From: Microbulbifer sp. MKSA007
GTDB lineage: Bacteria > Pseudomonadota > Gammaproteobacteria > Pseudomonadales > Cellvibrionaceae
NCBI GenBank assembly: GCA_032615215.1
Contig: CP128433.1
Span: 4,386,501 to 4,450,500, forward strand
Reading direction: 5' to 3'
Length of the DNA: 64,000 nucleotides
Positions 18,081 to 27,376 of the stretch are shown piece by piece. The notes beneath the pieces are model-generated. The model did no database searches and was not told the origin of the DNA. It was given only the letters and a program-made list of their open reading frames with translations. How positions within the stretch are numbered: position 1 is the first letter of the stretch; the number at the start of each line of letters is the position of its first letter. The translations under genes and the position numbers were made by a program.

Positions 18081-18926
18081 TCAAATTTCGCTGCAAACCA
18101 ATTGCTGCATGCGCAACACATCCACGGTTTCCGCAACATCGTGGACACGTAAAATTCTTGCGCCTTTTTGCGCAGCCAACATGGCCAGGGCCAAGCTACC
18201 GGGGAGTCGGCCATCTACATCTCGATCGAGCAGGCGGCCGATCATCGACTTACGCGACAAGCCTGCCAGTATGGGCATATCCGCCGGCGCCAGCTGCGAC
18301 AAATTACGCAACAACGCTAAATTGTGCTCATCGGTTTTGCCAAAGCCAAAACCCGGGTCGAGAATGAGCCGGTCCCGTGTCACCCCCAGATCGATACAGA
18401 GATCGACCCGTTTCTGCAGATACCTGGCGACATCCTCTACAACATCAGTGTAAGACGGATCATCCTGCATAGTGCCGGGCTGACCCTGCATATGCATCAG
18501 GCAGATCGCCAAGCCACTCTCGACGGCTGCTTCCAGTGCACCCGGGCGCTCCAAGGCACGAACATCATTGATCAGTCCCGCCCCTACCGCAGCTGACTCA
18601 CGCATCACTGCCGGAGTACTGGTATCGACAGAGATAATCGCGTCAAAGTTCGCTTTGATTGCCTCCACCACCGGCACTACCCGATCCAGCTCCTGCTGCT
18701 CGGTGACCGCCGATGCGCCGGGGCGTGTCGATTCTCCGCCAATATCCAGGATTGTCGCTCCCTCAGAGAGCATCTGTTCCGCTCTCTGCAGAGCCAGGGT
18801 CAAGTCCAGGCTACCGGAGGCATAGTAATTGCCACCGTCGGAAAAGGAGTCTGGCGTTGTATTCAGAACCCCCATAACCACCGGTTGGGAGAGGTCTAAG
18901 GTGTGGTTACCACAGATAATTTTCAT
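18081..18926 (-). CDS. folP: Dihydropteroate synthase
   Basis: This 281-residue folate enzyme joins p-aminobenzoate to dihydropterin pyrophosphate and is the sulfonamide target. The pterin-binding signature VMGVLNTTPDSFSDGG is near residue 18, followed by ILDIGGESTRPGA, the VSVDTSTPAVM strand and the DPGFGFGKTDEHN loop, with SRKSMIGRLL near the C-terminus. Length and motif order are standard. It lies between ftsH and glmM on the same strand, as in E. coli. Confidence 0.96.
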   Translation of the reverse strand: MKIICGNHTLDLSQPVVMGVLNTTPDSFSDGGNYYASGSLDLTLALQRAEQMLSEGATILDIGGESTRPGASAVTEQQELDRVVPVVEAIKANFDAIISVDTSTPAVMRESAAVGAGLINDVRALERPGALEAAVESGLAICLMHMQGQPGTMQDDPSYTDVVEDVARYLQKRVDLCIDLGVTRDRLILDPGFGFGKTDEHNLALLRNLSQLAPADMPILAGLSRKSMIGRLLDRDVDGRLPGSLALAMLAAQKGARILRVHDVAETVDVLRMQQLVCSEI

Positions 18927-19017
18927 TGGCTGAAATAAAAAAATGCCAGATCGGAACAGGCTATCGCCCTATCCCCAACCCGGCATTTGGTTTTGTCCAG
19001 TTAGTCGCTTCGGAGAA

Positions 19018-20946
19018 TCAGTGGCCGTTTAATGGGCCGCCGACGGTATTGCTCTTATCCGCCTCAGTTGAGGCCTCTGTGGTTTCAGTATCCTGGGTCG
19101 GGCTGTTTCCACCAGAACCGAAGTTATTATCTTCCCAATCCCTAGGTGCGCGAACTTTGCGGCGAGCCATAAGATCGTCCACCTGCTCCGCATCCAGGGT
19201 TTCATATTCCATCAGCGCATCTTTCATAGCTTCAAGAATATCTCGATTGTCTTCCAGCAGTTTCTGCGCGCGGTCGTAACAGCCGTCAATAATACGGCGT
19301 ACTTCGGCTTCGATTTCATAAGTGGTCTTGCCGGAAACCGGATTACCCTGGCCGGGCTGACCGCTTTCATCTTCGCCGTAATGCAATGGGCCGAGCTTTT
19401 CAGACAAGCCCCACTTGGTCACCATACTGCGCGCCAAGTCGGTGGCCCGCTCGATGTCATTGGAAGCGCCGGTAGTAACGCCGTCGATACCCAGGGTCAT
19501 TTCCTCAGCAATACGGCCGCCAAACAGGGAGCACAATTGCGATTCAATCGCGCGCTTTGACAGGCTGTACTTGTCTTCCTCTGGCAGGAACTGGGTCACA
19601 CCCAGAGCGCGGCCACGGGGGATAATAGTTACTTTGTGTACCGGGTCATGCTCCGGTACCAGTCGACCAATAATGGCGTGACCGGCCTCGTGATAGGCGG
19701 TATTCACCTTCTCCTTTTCATTCATCACCATGGACTTGCGCTCGGCGCCCATCATGATCTTGTCACGGGCGCGCTCAAACTCTTCCATGGTCACGGTGCG
19801 TCTATTGGCCCGCGCAGCAAACAGGGCGGCTTCGTTGACCAGGTTGGCCAGATCGGCACCGGAGAAACCAGGGGTTCCACGGGCAATCGTCTGTGGGTTC
19901 ACCTTGTCGTCCATAGGCACCTTGCGCATATGAACTTTGAGGATCTGTTCGCGGCCACGAATATCCGGGAGTCCAACAAATACCTGGCGGTCAAAGCGAC
20001 CTGGGCGCAGCAAGGCATGGTCCAGTACATCCGGGCGGTTAGTCGCGGCAATAACGATCACGCCCTCATTACCTTCGAACCCATCCATCTCAACCAGCAG
20101 CTGGTTCAGGGTCTGCTCGCGCTCATCGTGACCACCGCCAACACCGGCTCCACGGTGACGGCCAACAGCGTCAATCTCGTCGATAAAGATGATGCAGGGA
20201 GCCTGCTTCTTGGCCTGGTCAAACATATCCCGCACCCGGGAAGCGCCCACACCAACAAACATCTCAACAAAGTCAGAACCGGAGATGGAGAAGAAAGGTA
20301 CTTTTGCTTCGCCGGCAATTGCTTTGGCAAGCAGGGTCTTACCGGTACCGGGAGGGCCACACATCAATACGCCACGGGGGATATTGCCACCCAGGCGCTG
20401 GAACTTGGTGGGATCGCGCAGGAACTCGACCAGCTCCTGTACCTCTTCCTTAGCTTCATCTACTCCGGCAACATCGGAAAAAGTTGTCTTGATCTGGTCT
20501 TCGCCCAGCAGGCGCGCCTTGCTCTTACCAAATGCCATAGGACCTGAGCGACCGCCGGCTCCGCCCTGCATTTGGCGCATAAAGAACATAAATACAGCGA
20601 TAATAATCAGGATCGGGAAGCTGGCTACCAGAAGCTGCTGCCAGATACTCGGAGACTCAGGCTCGCGACCAACGAATTGCACATTGCTGCGAACCAGCTC
20701 ATTGGTGAGTTCATCGTCAATAATCTGTGGCTGGATAGTCTTGAAGCGGCTGCCATCGGCTTTTTCGCCGGTGATTACCAGACCGTCTACGATCACGTTC
20801 TTAACTTGGCCCGACTGCACATCCTGAACAAAGTCGGAGTAACTGAGAGCCTCATCCCGTGACTGCGGTTTAAAGTTTTGAAAAACCATCAGCAGTACCG
20901 CTGCGATGATCAACCACAGTACTAGGTTCTTTGCCATATCATTCAA
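19018..20946 (-). CDS. ftsH: FtsH, membrane-bound ATP-dependent zinc protease
   Basis: FtsH degrades misfolded membrane proteins and short-lived regulators, including the LpxC and RpoH homologues in E. coli. Two membrane helices (residues ~7-24 and ~108-127) flank a periplasmic domain. The AAA+ module has Walker A GPPGTGKTLLAKAIAGEA, Walker B IIFIDEIDAVGRHRG and the second region of homology, and the zinc site is HEAGHAI near residue 418. Translation could begin at the TTG at 20946, which is 8 bases from a GAGAGGG site, or at the ATG at 20937 (MAKNLVLW), the conventional E. coli-like start. The C-terminal ~40 residues are a polar disordered tail. Its neighbours rlmE and folP are as expected. 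Confidence 0.96.
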   Translation of the reverse strand: MNDMAKNLVLWLIIAAVLLMVFQNFKPQSRDEALSYSDFVQDVQSGQVKNVIVDGLVITGEKADGSRFKTIQPQIIDDELTNELVRSNVQFVGREPESPSIWQQLLVASFPILIIIAVFMFFMRQMQGGAGGRSGPMAFGKSKARLLGEDQIKTTFSDVAGVDEAKEEVQELVEFLRDPTKFQRLGGNIPRGVLMCGPPGTGKTLLAKAIAGEAKVPFFSISGSDFVEMFVGVGASRVRDMFDQAKKQAPCIIFIDEIDAVGRHRGAGVGGGHDEREQTLNQLLVEMDGFEGNEGVIVIAATNRPDVLDHALLRPGRFDRQVFVGLPDIRGREQILKVHMRKVPMDDKVNPQTIARGTPGFSGADLANLVNEAALFAARANRRTVTMEEFERARDKIMMGAERKSMVMNEKEKVNTAYHEAGHAIIGRLVPEHDPVHKVTIIPRGRALGVTQFLPEEDKYSLSKRAIESQLCSLFGGRIAEEMTLGIDGVTTGASNDIERATDLARSMVTKWGLSEKLGPLHYGEDESGQPGQGNPVSGKTTYEIEAEVRRIIDGCYDRAQKLLEDNRDILEAMKDALMEYETLDAEQVDDLMARRKVRAPRDWEDNNFGSGGNSPTQDTETTEASTEADKSNTVGGPLNGH

Positions 20947-21124
20947 AGGGATAGCCCTCTCGCTTTCGCAATCAAAATCCGTTCATTCCGGCAATGCCGG
21001 CCACATCAATACCGGATAAAACCAGTATAGGTGCGGGGGGTCAACAGCCTTCGCCCCCGATACAGGTATCGCTTATACCATATGGGGAGTCAGACTAGAA
21101 ATACGCCGATGTTCTCAGTCGCTC

Positions 21125-21745
21125 TCAGCCCTTAAATCCTCGCGCCACCACGTATACTTCACGTGAACGGGGGCGGGAAGCGCCAGGTTTGCGAGTTACG
21201 ACACTGTTGTAGCTACCGCGCAAGTCGCGGATCAACTCGTCGAAACCCTCTCCCTGGAATACCTTTGCAACAAATGCACCACCGGGCTTAAGTACCTGCC
21301 GGGCCATATCGACCGCCAGTTCCACCAAATACATGGAGGCGGGCTGATCAACATCGCGTATCCCACTCATATTGGGGGCCATATCGGAAATCACAAGGTC
21401 TGCCAGTTCATCGCCCATGCGCTGTAGCAGTTCACTGAGCACAGACTCCTCGGTAAAGTCCCCCTGGACAAAGTCCACACCGGCCAGCGGGTCCATCGGC
21501 AATATATCTGACGCCAAAACCTTGCCTTTGTGCCCTACCAACTCCATCGCTACCTGGGACCAGCCCCCTGGAGCCGCACCCAGGTCGACAACAGTCATGC
21601 CCGGCTTGAATAAGCGGTCCTTATTTTGTAGCTCCTGCAGCTTATAGCTGGCACGGGAGCGGTAGCCCTCTTTTTGGGACTGTTTGACGTAATGGTCATT
21701 AAAATGTTCACGCAGCCAACGGTGGCTGCTCTTAGATCGGCCCAT
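21125..21745 (-). CDS. rlmE: RlmE, 23S rRNA 2'-O-methyltransferase (Um2552)
   Basis: This ~206-residue methyltransferase modifies U2552 of 23S rRNA late in large-subunit assembly. The N-terminal SSHRWLREHFNDHYVKQSQK is characteristic, the AdoMet loop is VVDLGAAPGGWSQVA, and the K-D-K-E tetrad is represented by the Lys of RASYKLQEL, the Asp of LVISDMAPNMSG, FVAKVFQGEG and the Glu of RSREVYVVARG. I choose the ATG at 21745 (MGRSKSSHRW). It lies upstream of ftsH and is divergent from yhbY, across a REP-like palindrome. Confidence 0.95.
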   Translation of the reverse strand: MGRSKSSHRWLREHFNDHYVKQSQKEGYRSRASYKLQELQNKDRLFKPGMTVVDLGAAPGGWSQVAMELVGHKGKVLASDILPMDPLAGVDFVQGDFTEESVLSELLQRMGDELADLVISDMAPNMSGIRDVDQPASMYLVELAVDMARQVLKPGGAFVAKVFQGEGFDELIRDLRGSYNSVVTRKPGASRPRSREVYVVARGFKG

Positions 21746-21783
21746 CGGGTACAATGCCTACAATCACTACAGCTTAATTGTAA

Positions 21784-21851
21784 GAGCGGCCACTGGCCGC
21801 GATCGGGTCCGCCGAACAAACGCTGGCGACGATCGCGGTCTGTGGCCGCTC
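21784..21851. repeat. REP-like palindromic element between rlmE and yhbY
   Basis: The left arm GAGCGGCCAC (21784-21793) plus CCGCGATCG (21797-21805) is the exact inverse of CGATCGCGG (21830-21838) plus GTGGCCGCTC (21842-21851). The two 3-base spacers do not pair, and a 24-base loop separates the arms. The GTA(A/G)GAGCGGCC core resembles pseudomonad REP elements, which occur in many copies in intergenic DNA. It sits between the two divergent starts, where it could affect both leaders. Confidence 0.85.
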
Positions 21852-21888
21852 CCACATCGAATTCCACAAAGTGGTAATGGAGTATTGT

Positions 21889-22190
21889 ATGCCTTTAACC
21901 GCCGACCGCAAAAAGCTCTTCGCTCTCTGGGTCACAACCTGAAACCTGTCGTGACCGTAGCCGGCAATGGGCTGAGCGAGGGGGTGATGGAAGAACTGAA
22001 CCGGGCACTCGAAGACCACGAGCTGATCAAGGTCAAACTGATGATCGCCGACCGGGAAGTACGCCACCAAATCGTTGGCGAGCTTTGTGAGAAATCCTCT
22101 TCAGAGCTAGTACAGGAAATTGGCAAGATTGCCCTGATTTTCCGTGCTGCGCAGAAGCCGGATATTCGCAAGTCCAACCTGCTGCGATAA
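21889..22190 (+). CDS. yhbY: YhbY, ribosome-assembly RNA-binding protein (frame broken near its N-terminus)
   Basis: This CRS1/YhbY-domain protein associates with pre-50S particles. The body is intact: HNLKPVVTVAGNGL, LEDHELIKVKL and the C-terminal IGKIALIFRAA. The natural start appears to be ATG at 21889 (MPLTADRKK), but that frame reaches a stop after 17 codons. The conserved frame is reached if the A5 run at 21910-21914 had six As, giving MPLTADRKKALRSLGHNLKP and a normal 100-residue protein. As written, translation in the conserved frame would need a TTG at 21885 with an unconserved N-terminus. A sequencing undercall is the likeliest cause, since the gene is conserved housekeeping. Confidence 0.85.
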
Positions 22191-22194
22191 ACAA

Positions 22195-22218
22195 AAAGGG
22201 GAGCTAATGCTCCCCTTT
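22195..22218. terminator. Bidirectional terminator between yhbY and the convergent lipoprotein gene
   Basis: AAAGGGGAGC-TAAT-GCTCCCCTTT is a perfect 10-bp stem with a 4-base loop. It is flanked by an A-run on the left and a T-rich stretch on the right, so it can stop transcripts from both convergent genes. Confidence 0.9.
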
Positions 22219-22224
22219 CTTTTC

Positions 22225-22599
22225 TCAACCAGTGGAAACTGGCTTACACATCACAGGCAACTCCCAGGATTCCCCAGTGGACAGCCGTGTCAACCAACAT
22301 TTCTCACCATTGCCGACTAATTGAAACTTGATCGGCCGCCCCATATCCCGGCCAATCAGAGCCATCTTTTTGGGATCATTCTCAATCACCAAAATAGTAT
22401 CGTCCACAAACACCCTCGGGCCCAGGGTCACATTAACCCCACCCAGCGCTCGCGAAACTGCCGCCTGCAACTTGCCCTGAATCTCCGGGCTTGTCTCCTG
22501 TAACAGTGCCGGTTGTGCAGTCTCATTATTTTGCTGGGAGGAGCAGCCAAGACACATCAATGCAAAACTACAAAGTTTAGCCAAAGCTGCCATTTTCAT
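22225..22599 (-). CDS. Small putative lipoprotein, unknown function
   Basis: This 124-residue protein has an N-terminal hydrophobic segment ending in LMCLGCSSQ, a plausible lipobox with lipidated Cys19, followed by a polar linker (QQNNETAQPALLQ). The mature part, with segments LGPRVFVDDTILVIEND and CWLTRLSTGESWELPVMC, contains two cysteines that could pair in the periplasm. I do not recognise a family. It sits between the yhbY terminator and the S41 protease gene, only one base after the latter's stop, so it may be co-transcribed with it and share an envelope function. Confidence that it is a real gene is good; its function is unknown. Confidence 0.7.
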   Translation of the reverse strand: MKMAALAKLCSFALMCLGCSSQQNNETAQPALLQETSPEIQGKLQAAVSRALGGVNVTLGPRVFVDDTILVIENDPKKMALIGRDMGRPIKFQLVGNGEKCWLTRLSTGESWELPVMCKPVSTG

Positions 22600-22600
22600 T

Positions 22601-24208
22601 TTATTTCACCATTATGCGGTTACTGCGAGAGACTTCCTTGGTCACTCGTGCATTGAAAACGGGGGCACCCTCGCTTTCACCGGAAATGGAGAATGCGCTA
22701 ACGGCAATATCTCCACATTCTCCAGTCTCAATGTAATTCAATGCAGTGGCAAACCGTGCTTCATCAGCATCACCCAGGAGATTGTCAAAGTCATCCCCGA
22801 TCACACATCCGGGCAAATCAGCATCAGTTCCATAATTACCATTGGGTACAAAGCCATCGGAGTAATCGCCAAAGCCTTTTGCATTTACACCGGAGAACTG
22901 AATAGTGAAATAAGTGGTGCCGCAGTTATCCAGAGGATAAAAACCGTAAGGCTTACCGCAAGTAGTCTCACCGATCTGGATAACTTCTACATCAATTCCG
23001 CGCAAGCCATTGATTATGGCCTCACTGGCTGAGCAGGTATTTTCACTGGTTAAGACAAACAGCCGCGACAGGTTTAAAGTCGGCAATTCTTCCCCGTATA
23101 AAGACTCATCAACAAAGCCCAGGCCGGTCGAGTAGAATGGAGTCCCATCCAATGGCGCTCCGGTAATTGGGTTAGTTTCCGGATGCTGGTCGTTAAACTG
23201 GGCAATTTCAAATACCTGTCCCGCAGTATTATCACCTGCGATCATATAGGCTAACTCTGCAGCGATATCGAGATAACCACCACCGTTGTAGCGAAGATCT
23301 AGTACTAAGTCATCAACAGACTCAGACTCAAGCGCGCTAACAGCATCAATCAGTTCCGCTTCCGCTGTCGCAATATGATCATTGAACAGCATATATCCAA
23401 CTTTGCGGCCCGAATTTGTGTCCACCGTTTTAACATATTGAACAGGGTCCGATTGCACTGGCGATGCAACCAAAGTGACAGTCTCAATCGTTGAAGAACC
23501 CAAAGGCCTTATTTCAAATACGTGGGACTCACCATCGTTTTCCGGCCACATACCGTAATTTAAGGTATCGACATCATTACCGTAAGCCAGGTCAACGCCA
23601 TCCACACTGATAACTTCTGCACCGCGGGTGATAATATCCGGCAGATTACCACCGTTTTCCTCATCCAGATATGCGACTACCGCTTTACGTGGCGGCTCAT
23701 CGGAAAGTAAAGCCCACTGAATACCATAGCCAACATAAACCCCAGATTCGGTTTGTGAATACCACTCATTTGATGGAACCGTATAATGGAAGCGATCCTT
23801 TTCCTGACCCGAGGGGGTTAAGGCGAAAGTTTTCAGCTCATCGAAATAAGCCAAGGAATCATCGAAGCTCGCTGGATCCTGGTCTTCAATCTCGTCGTAC
23901 CATAGGTAGAGCTCATTACTCATTGAGCGCAACCAGTTATTTTCATCCTCGCGGGTGCCCGCTACATCAGCATAAGCTGAACCCGTTGCTGGGTCTGTGC
24001 CACTGCGGGGAGCAACACACCGGCTCGCATAAGTTGAGACAGGCAGGAAGTTACCCTTTTCCCAAGTGCCGCCAACGGCGGTTGGCGTCTCAGAACCATC
24101 TCCACTATCAGAGTCAGAGCCACCTCCGCCTCCCCCGCAGGCTGCCAAGCCTAAAGCTCCCAGAGTAACAACCCCTGCTAAAGCTAGCTTACGTAGACGG
24201 ATTTCCAT
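22601..24208 (-). CDS. S41-family serine protease, lipoprotein
   Basis: This 535-residue protein is a C-terminal-processing-type S41 peptidase anchored as a lipoprotein. The signal ALGLAACGGGGGG has a clear lipobox, followed by a Gly/Ser/Asp linker. A PDZ-like segment (VISVDGVDLAYGNDVD) precedes the catalytic core VDDLVLDLRYNGGGYLDIA. The nucleophile lies in TSENTCSASEAIINGLRG (Ser near residue 393) and the general-base Lys in GETTCGKPYGFYPL (near residue 417), both as in S41 enzymes. I start it at 24208, behind AGGAG; the frame remains open 141 bases further upstream with no supporting site. Substrates are unknown. Confidence 0.88.
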   Translation of the reverse strand: MEIRLRKLALAGVVTLGALGLAACGGGGGGSDSDSGDGSETPTAVGGTWEKGNFLPVSTYASRCVAPRSGTDPATGSAYADVAGTREDENNWLRSMSNELYLWYDEIEDQDPASFDDSLAYFDELKTFALTPSGQEKDRFHYTVPSNEWYSQTESGVYVGYGIQWALLSDEPPRKAVVAYLDEENGGNLPDIITRGAEVISVDGVDLAYGNDVDTLNYGMWPENDGESHVFEIRPLGSSTIETVTLVASPVQSDPVQYVKTVDTNSGRKVGYMLFNDHIATAEAELIDAVSALESESVDDLVLDLRYNGGGYLDIAAELAYMIAGDNTAGQVFEIAQFNDQHPETNPITGAPLDGTPFYSTGLGFVDESLYGEELPTLNLSRLFVLTSENTCSASEAIINGLRGIDVEVIQIGETTCGKPYGFYPLDNCGTTYFTIQFSGVNAKGFGDYSDGFVPNGNYGTDADLPGCVIGDDFDNLLGDADEARFATALNYIETGECGDIAVSAFSISGESEGAPVFNARVTKEVSRSNRIMVK

Positions 24209-24421
24209 CCCCAAACTCCTATTAACCTTTTTATTAGTAAAGATATGTAAAGCGGTGGAGCCTACCACTATTTGAAAAAGGGTTCGATAACCAAGTTTTT
24301 CATCAAAAGAAATTGCTAAACCAAAATACAGAAAGGCCTGAAGAGGCACATCACAATTTGTACCCCACCAGGCCCTTCAGTACAAAATAGGTTAATTACT
24401 ATTATTAACCCGAGTCAGCAA

Positions 24422-25816
24422 CTAATTGCCGACTTTACCCAAAACCCCCTGCAAACTATCTTTTGCATCACCGAACAGCATACGTGAGTTTTCTTTGTAA
24501 AACAGCGGGTTAGCAACTCCCGCATACCCGGAAGCCATAGAGCGTTTGAGGATAACAACCTTACCGGCCTTCCAAACTTCCAACACCGGCATACCGGCGA
24601 TAGGCGAGCCCGGTTTTTCCACTGCATCCGGGTTTACCGTGTCGTTCGCACCGATCACCAAAACCAAATCTGTAGCGGGAAAGTCTGGATTAATCTCATC
24701 CATTTCCAGAACGATATCGTAAGGCACGTTAGCCTCAGCCAAGAGCACATTCATATGTCCGGGAAGACGTCCAGCTACCGGGTGAATACCAAAGCGCACT
24801 GTTTTGCCTGCTTTTCTCAAACGATCAGTCAAGTCACTAACCGCCTGCTGGGCATGGGCTACCGCCATTCCGAATCCGGGAACAATAATGATACTGTCCG
24901 CCGCATCCAGTTCATCCGCAAGCTCCTGTTGATCAATGGCAATTACTTCACCATTGACTTCCTCATCGGACACTTCACCACCATCAGAGCCAAATCCACC
25001 GAGAATAACGCTGATAAAAGAGCGGTTCATTCCCCGGCACATGATGTAACTCAGGATGGCACCGGAAGAACCCACCAGGGCGCCCACTACAATTAACAGA
25101 TCATTGCCCAGCATAAATCCGGTAGCGGCAGCGGCCCAACCGGAGTAGCTGTTCAGCATGGATATAACCACCGGCATATCAGCGCCGCCAATAGCCGCCA
25201 CAAGGTGAATACCTAACAGCAATGCAATTGAGGTCATTAACAGCAAGTTAATAACCGTACCCGCATGCACATCTGCCGGTACAAACAACACACCCAGAAC
25301 AATACAGGCCAAAATGGCAATCAAGTTAAGCCAGTGCCGGGCCGGTAGCATTAATGGTTTCCCGGAAACCAATCCCTGCAACTTACAAAAAGCAACCAAA
25401 GAACCGGTCAGGGTAATTGCCCCAATAAATACACCCAGGTATATCTCAGTGCTGTGGACAACATGAGCAGCCCCGTGTAACTCCACAACCGGATCGAGGA
25501 AACCGCCCCAACCAATTAATACCGCAGCCAAGCCGACGAAGCTGTGTAGCAAAGCCACCATTTGTGGCATTTGAGTCATAGCCACACGCTTGGCCAGTGC
25601 CAAACCAATCACCGCGCCGACGATCATGGCGATGGCGACCATCCAGTAAGCCCCGGCGGCCACTCCAGCAATAGTGGCGATAATGGCAACTGCCATTCCC
25701 ACCATGCCGTAAATATTTCCCCTGCGCGCAGTTTCGTGACTGGATAAACCTCCCAGACTCAAGATAAACATCACTGCCGAGAAGAGATAAGCCATTGCAA
25801 TCATACCGTTCATCAC
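24422..25816 (-). CDS. pntB: NAD(P) transhydrogenase, beta subunit
   Basis: This 464-residue integral membrane subunit of proton-translocating transhydrogenase transfers hydride between NADH and NADP+ driven by proton-motive force. About eight or nine hydrophobic helices fill the first ~260 residues, including MPQMVALLHSFVGLAAVL. The NADP-binding dIII domain follows, with IIVPGFGMAVAHAQQAV, FGIHPVAGRLPGHMNVLLAE and LVIGANDTVNPDA. It starts 12 bases after pntA on the same strand. The two form an operon that should supply NADPH for biosynthesis. Confidence 0.96.
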   Translation of the reverse strand: MMNGMIAMAYLFSAVMFILSLGGLSSHETARRGNIYGMVGMAVAIIATIAGVAAGAYWMVAIAMIVGAVIGLALAKRVAMTQMPQMVALLHSFVGLAAVLIGWGGFLDPVVELHGAAHVVHSTEIYLGVFIGAITLTGSLVAFCKLQGLVSGKPLMLPARHWLNLIAILACIVLGVLFVPADVHAGTVINLLLMTSIALLLGIHLVAAIGGADMPVVISMLNSYSGWAAAATGFMLGNDLLIVVGALVGSSGAILSYIMCRGMNRSFISVILGGFGSDGGEVSDEEVNGEVIAIDQQELADELDAADSIIIVPGFGMAVAHAQQAVSDLTDRLRKAGKTVRFGIHPVAGRLPGHMNVLLAEANVPYDIVLEMDEINPDFPATDLVLVIGANDTVNPDAVEKPGSPIAGMPVLEVWKAGKVVILKRSMASGYAGVANPLFYKENSRMLFGDAKDSLQGVLGKVGN

Positions 25817-25828
25817 TCTCTCCTCCCC

Positions 25829-27376
25829 TTACCGGCGAAACATTTTCAACATACGGTAGGTCACAAAGAAACCACCGAATATATTAATACTGGCCACCAA
25901 CACGCCGATGAAAGCAAGCAGGCTCACCAAACCCGAATTGGCAATCCCAAGCTGCACTAACGCACCAACAACCACTATGCCGGAAATTGCATTAGTAACA
26001 CTCATTAGCGGAGTGTGTAGCGCATGAGTAACATTCCAAATCACTTGCCAGCCAACAAATATTGCCAGGACAAATACGGTAAAGTGCGAGACGAAATCAG
26101 GAGGTGCCACGCGCCCCAACCACAGCAATAAGATTGCCGCGATCGCCCAAAATGCAAAAATAGATACGGGAGATTTTCGTTTCTCAGCTTTCTCCTCAAC
26201 AATTTTCACTTCCTCAGTAGCTTTCACCGATGGCTTGGGCTGAGCAGAAATTTTTGGTGCGGGTGGAGGCCAGGTAATCTCACCGGATTTAACCACTGTG
26301 GCACCACGAATCACTTCATCTTCAAAATTGAGATTAATCTCACCATCTTTCTCTGGAGTTAGCTCCCCAAGCAGGTGAGCGAGATTGGTTGAATACAGGC
26401 GCGAGGATTGTGCCGCTGCTCGACTGGGCAGATTGGTATAACCAAGAATAGTGACGCCGTTCTGCTCCACTTTTTCATGAGCCACCGTATAGTCACAGTT
26501 ACCGCCCATTTCTGCTGCTAAATCCACGACGACAGAACCTTTAGGCATACTGTCGACCATATCTGCAAGCCATAATTTCGGAGCGGGTTTCCCCGGAATT
26601 AAGGCAGTGGTAATCACAATATCCACTTCTTTGGCCTGCTCGCGGAACAGTGCCATTTCAGCATCAATAAATTCCTTCGACATCACCTTGGCGTAACCAC
26701 CGGAGCCCGAGCCTTCCTCCTCAATTTCTACGGTGAGGAATTCAGCCCCCATGGACTCCACTTGCTCACGTACTTCAGCGCGGGTATCGAAGGCCCGCAC
26801 TATAGCTCCCATGCTTTTTGCCGTACCTATTGCAGAGAGCCCCGCTACACCAGCACCAATAACAAGTACTTTTGCCGGGGGAATTTTTCCTGCTGCCGTG
26901 ATCTGCCCTGTAAAGAAGCGACCGAAATTGTGGGCAGCCTCCACAACCGCACGATAGCCGGCAATATTTGCCATGGAGCTGAGCGCATCCATTTTTTGCG
27001 CGCGGGAAATTCTTGGAATCGACTCGACCGCTAGCGCATTGATATCGCGCTCGGCAAGTTTCTGTAGGAACTCGGCATTTTGTGCCGGCTTCAGAAAGGC
27101 GATCAGCGTAGCCCCTTTGGGAATCAGGGCCAACTCTCGATCAGTTGGTGCTTGTACTTTTAATACTATGCCCGCATCAGCCAGGCACTGTTGCATATCC
27201 TCTCGGATTTCTGCACCGGCTTCAGCATAAGCTTCATCAGTAAAACTGGCCCTGTTACCAGCCCCCTTCTCCACCGCTACGGAAAAACCCAAATCGCGTA
27301 ATCGTCTTACGCTATCGGGAGTCGCTGCAACACGTGCTTCTCCCTCTGCGGTCTCTCTAGGTATGGCTATAATCAC
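25829..27376 (-). CDS. pntA: NAD(P) transhydrogenase, alpha subunit (fused type)
   Basis: This 515-residue subunit holds the NAD(H)-binding dI domain (MIIAIPRETAEGEARVAATP, then the Rossmann loop VLVIGAGVAGLSAIGTAKSM, and AEMGGNCDYT). A charged linker (~residues 370-400) leads to four C-terminal membrane helices. The fused arrangement matches E. coli PntA (about 510 residues) rather than the split PntAA/PntAB of some alphaproteobacteria. It starts at an ATG at 27376, upstream of pntB, with a 775-base AT-rich region beyond. Confidence 0.96.
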   Translation of the reverse strand: MIIAIPRETAEGEARVAATPDSVRRLRDLGFSVAVEKGAGNRASFTDEAYAEAGAEIREDMQQCLADAGIVLKVQAPTDRELALIPKGATLIAFLKPAQNAEFLQKLAERDINALAVESIPRISRAQKMDALSSMANIAGYRAVVEAAHNFGRFFTGQITAAGKIPPAKVLVIGAGVAGLSAIGTAKSMGAIVRAFDTRAEVREQVESMGAEFLTVEIEEEGSGSGGYAKVMSKEFIDAEMALFREQAKEVDIVITTALIPGKPAPKLWLADMVDSMPKGSVVVDLAAEMGGNCDYTVAHEKVEQNGVTILGYTNLPSRAAAQSSRLYSTNLAHLLGELTPEKDGEINLNFEDEVIRGATVVKSGEITWPPPAPKISAQPKPSVKATEEVKIVEEKAEKRKSPVSIFAFWAIAAILLLWLGRVAPPDFVSHFTVFVLAIFVGWQVIWNVTHALHTPLMSVTNAISGIVVVGALVQLGIANSGLVSLLAFIGVLVASINIFGGFFVTYRMLKMFRR

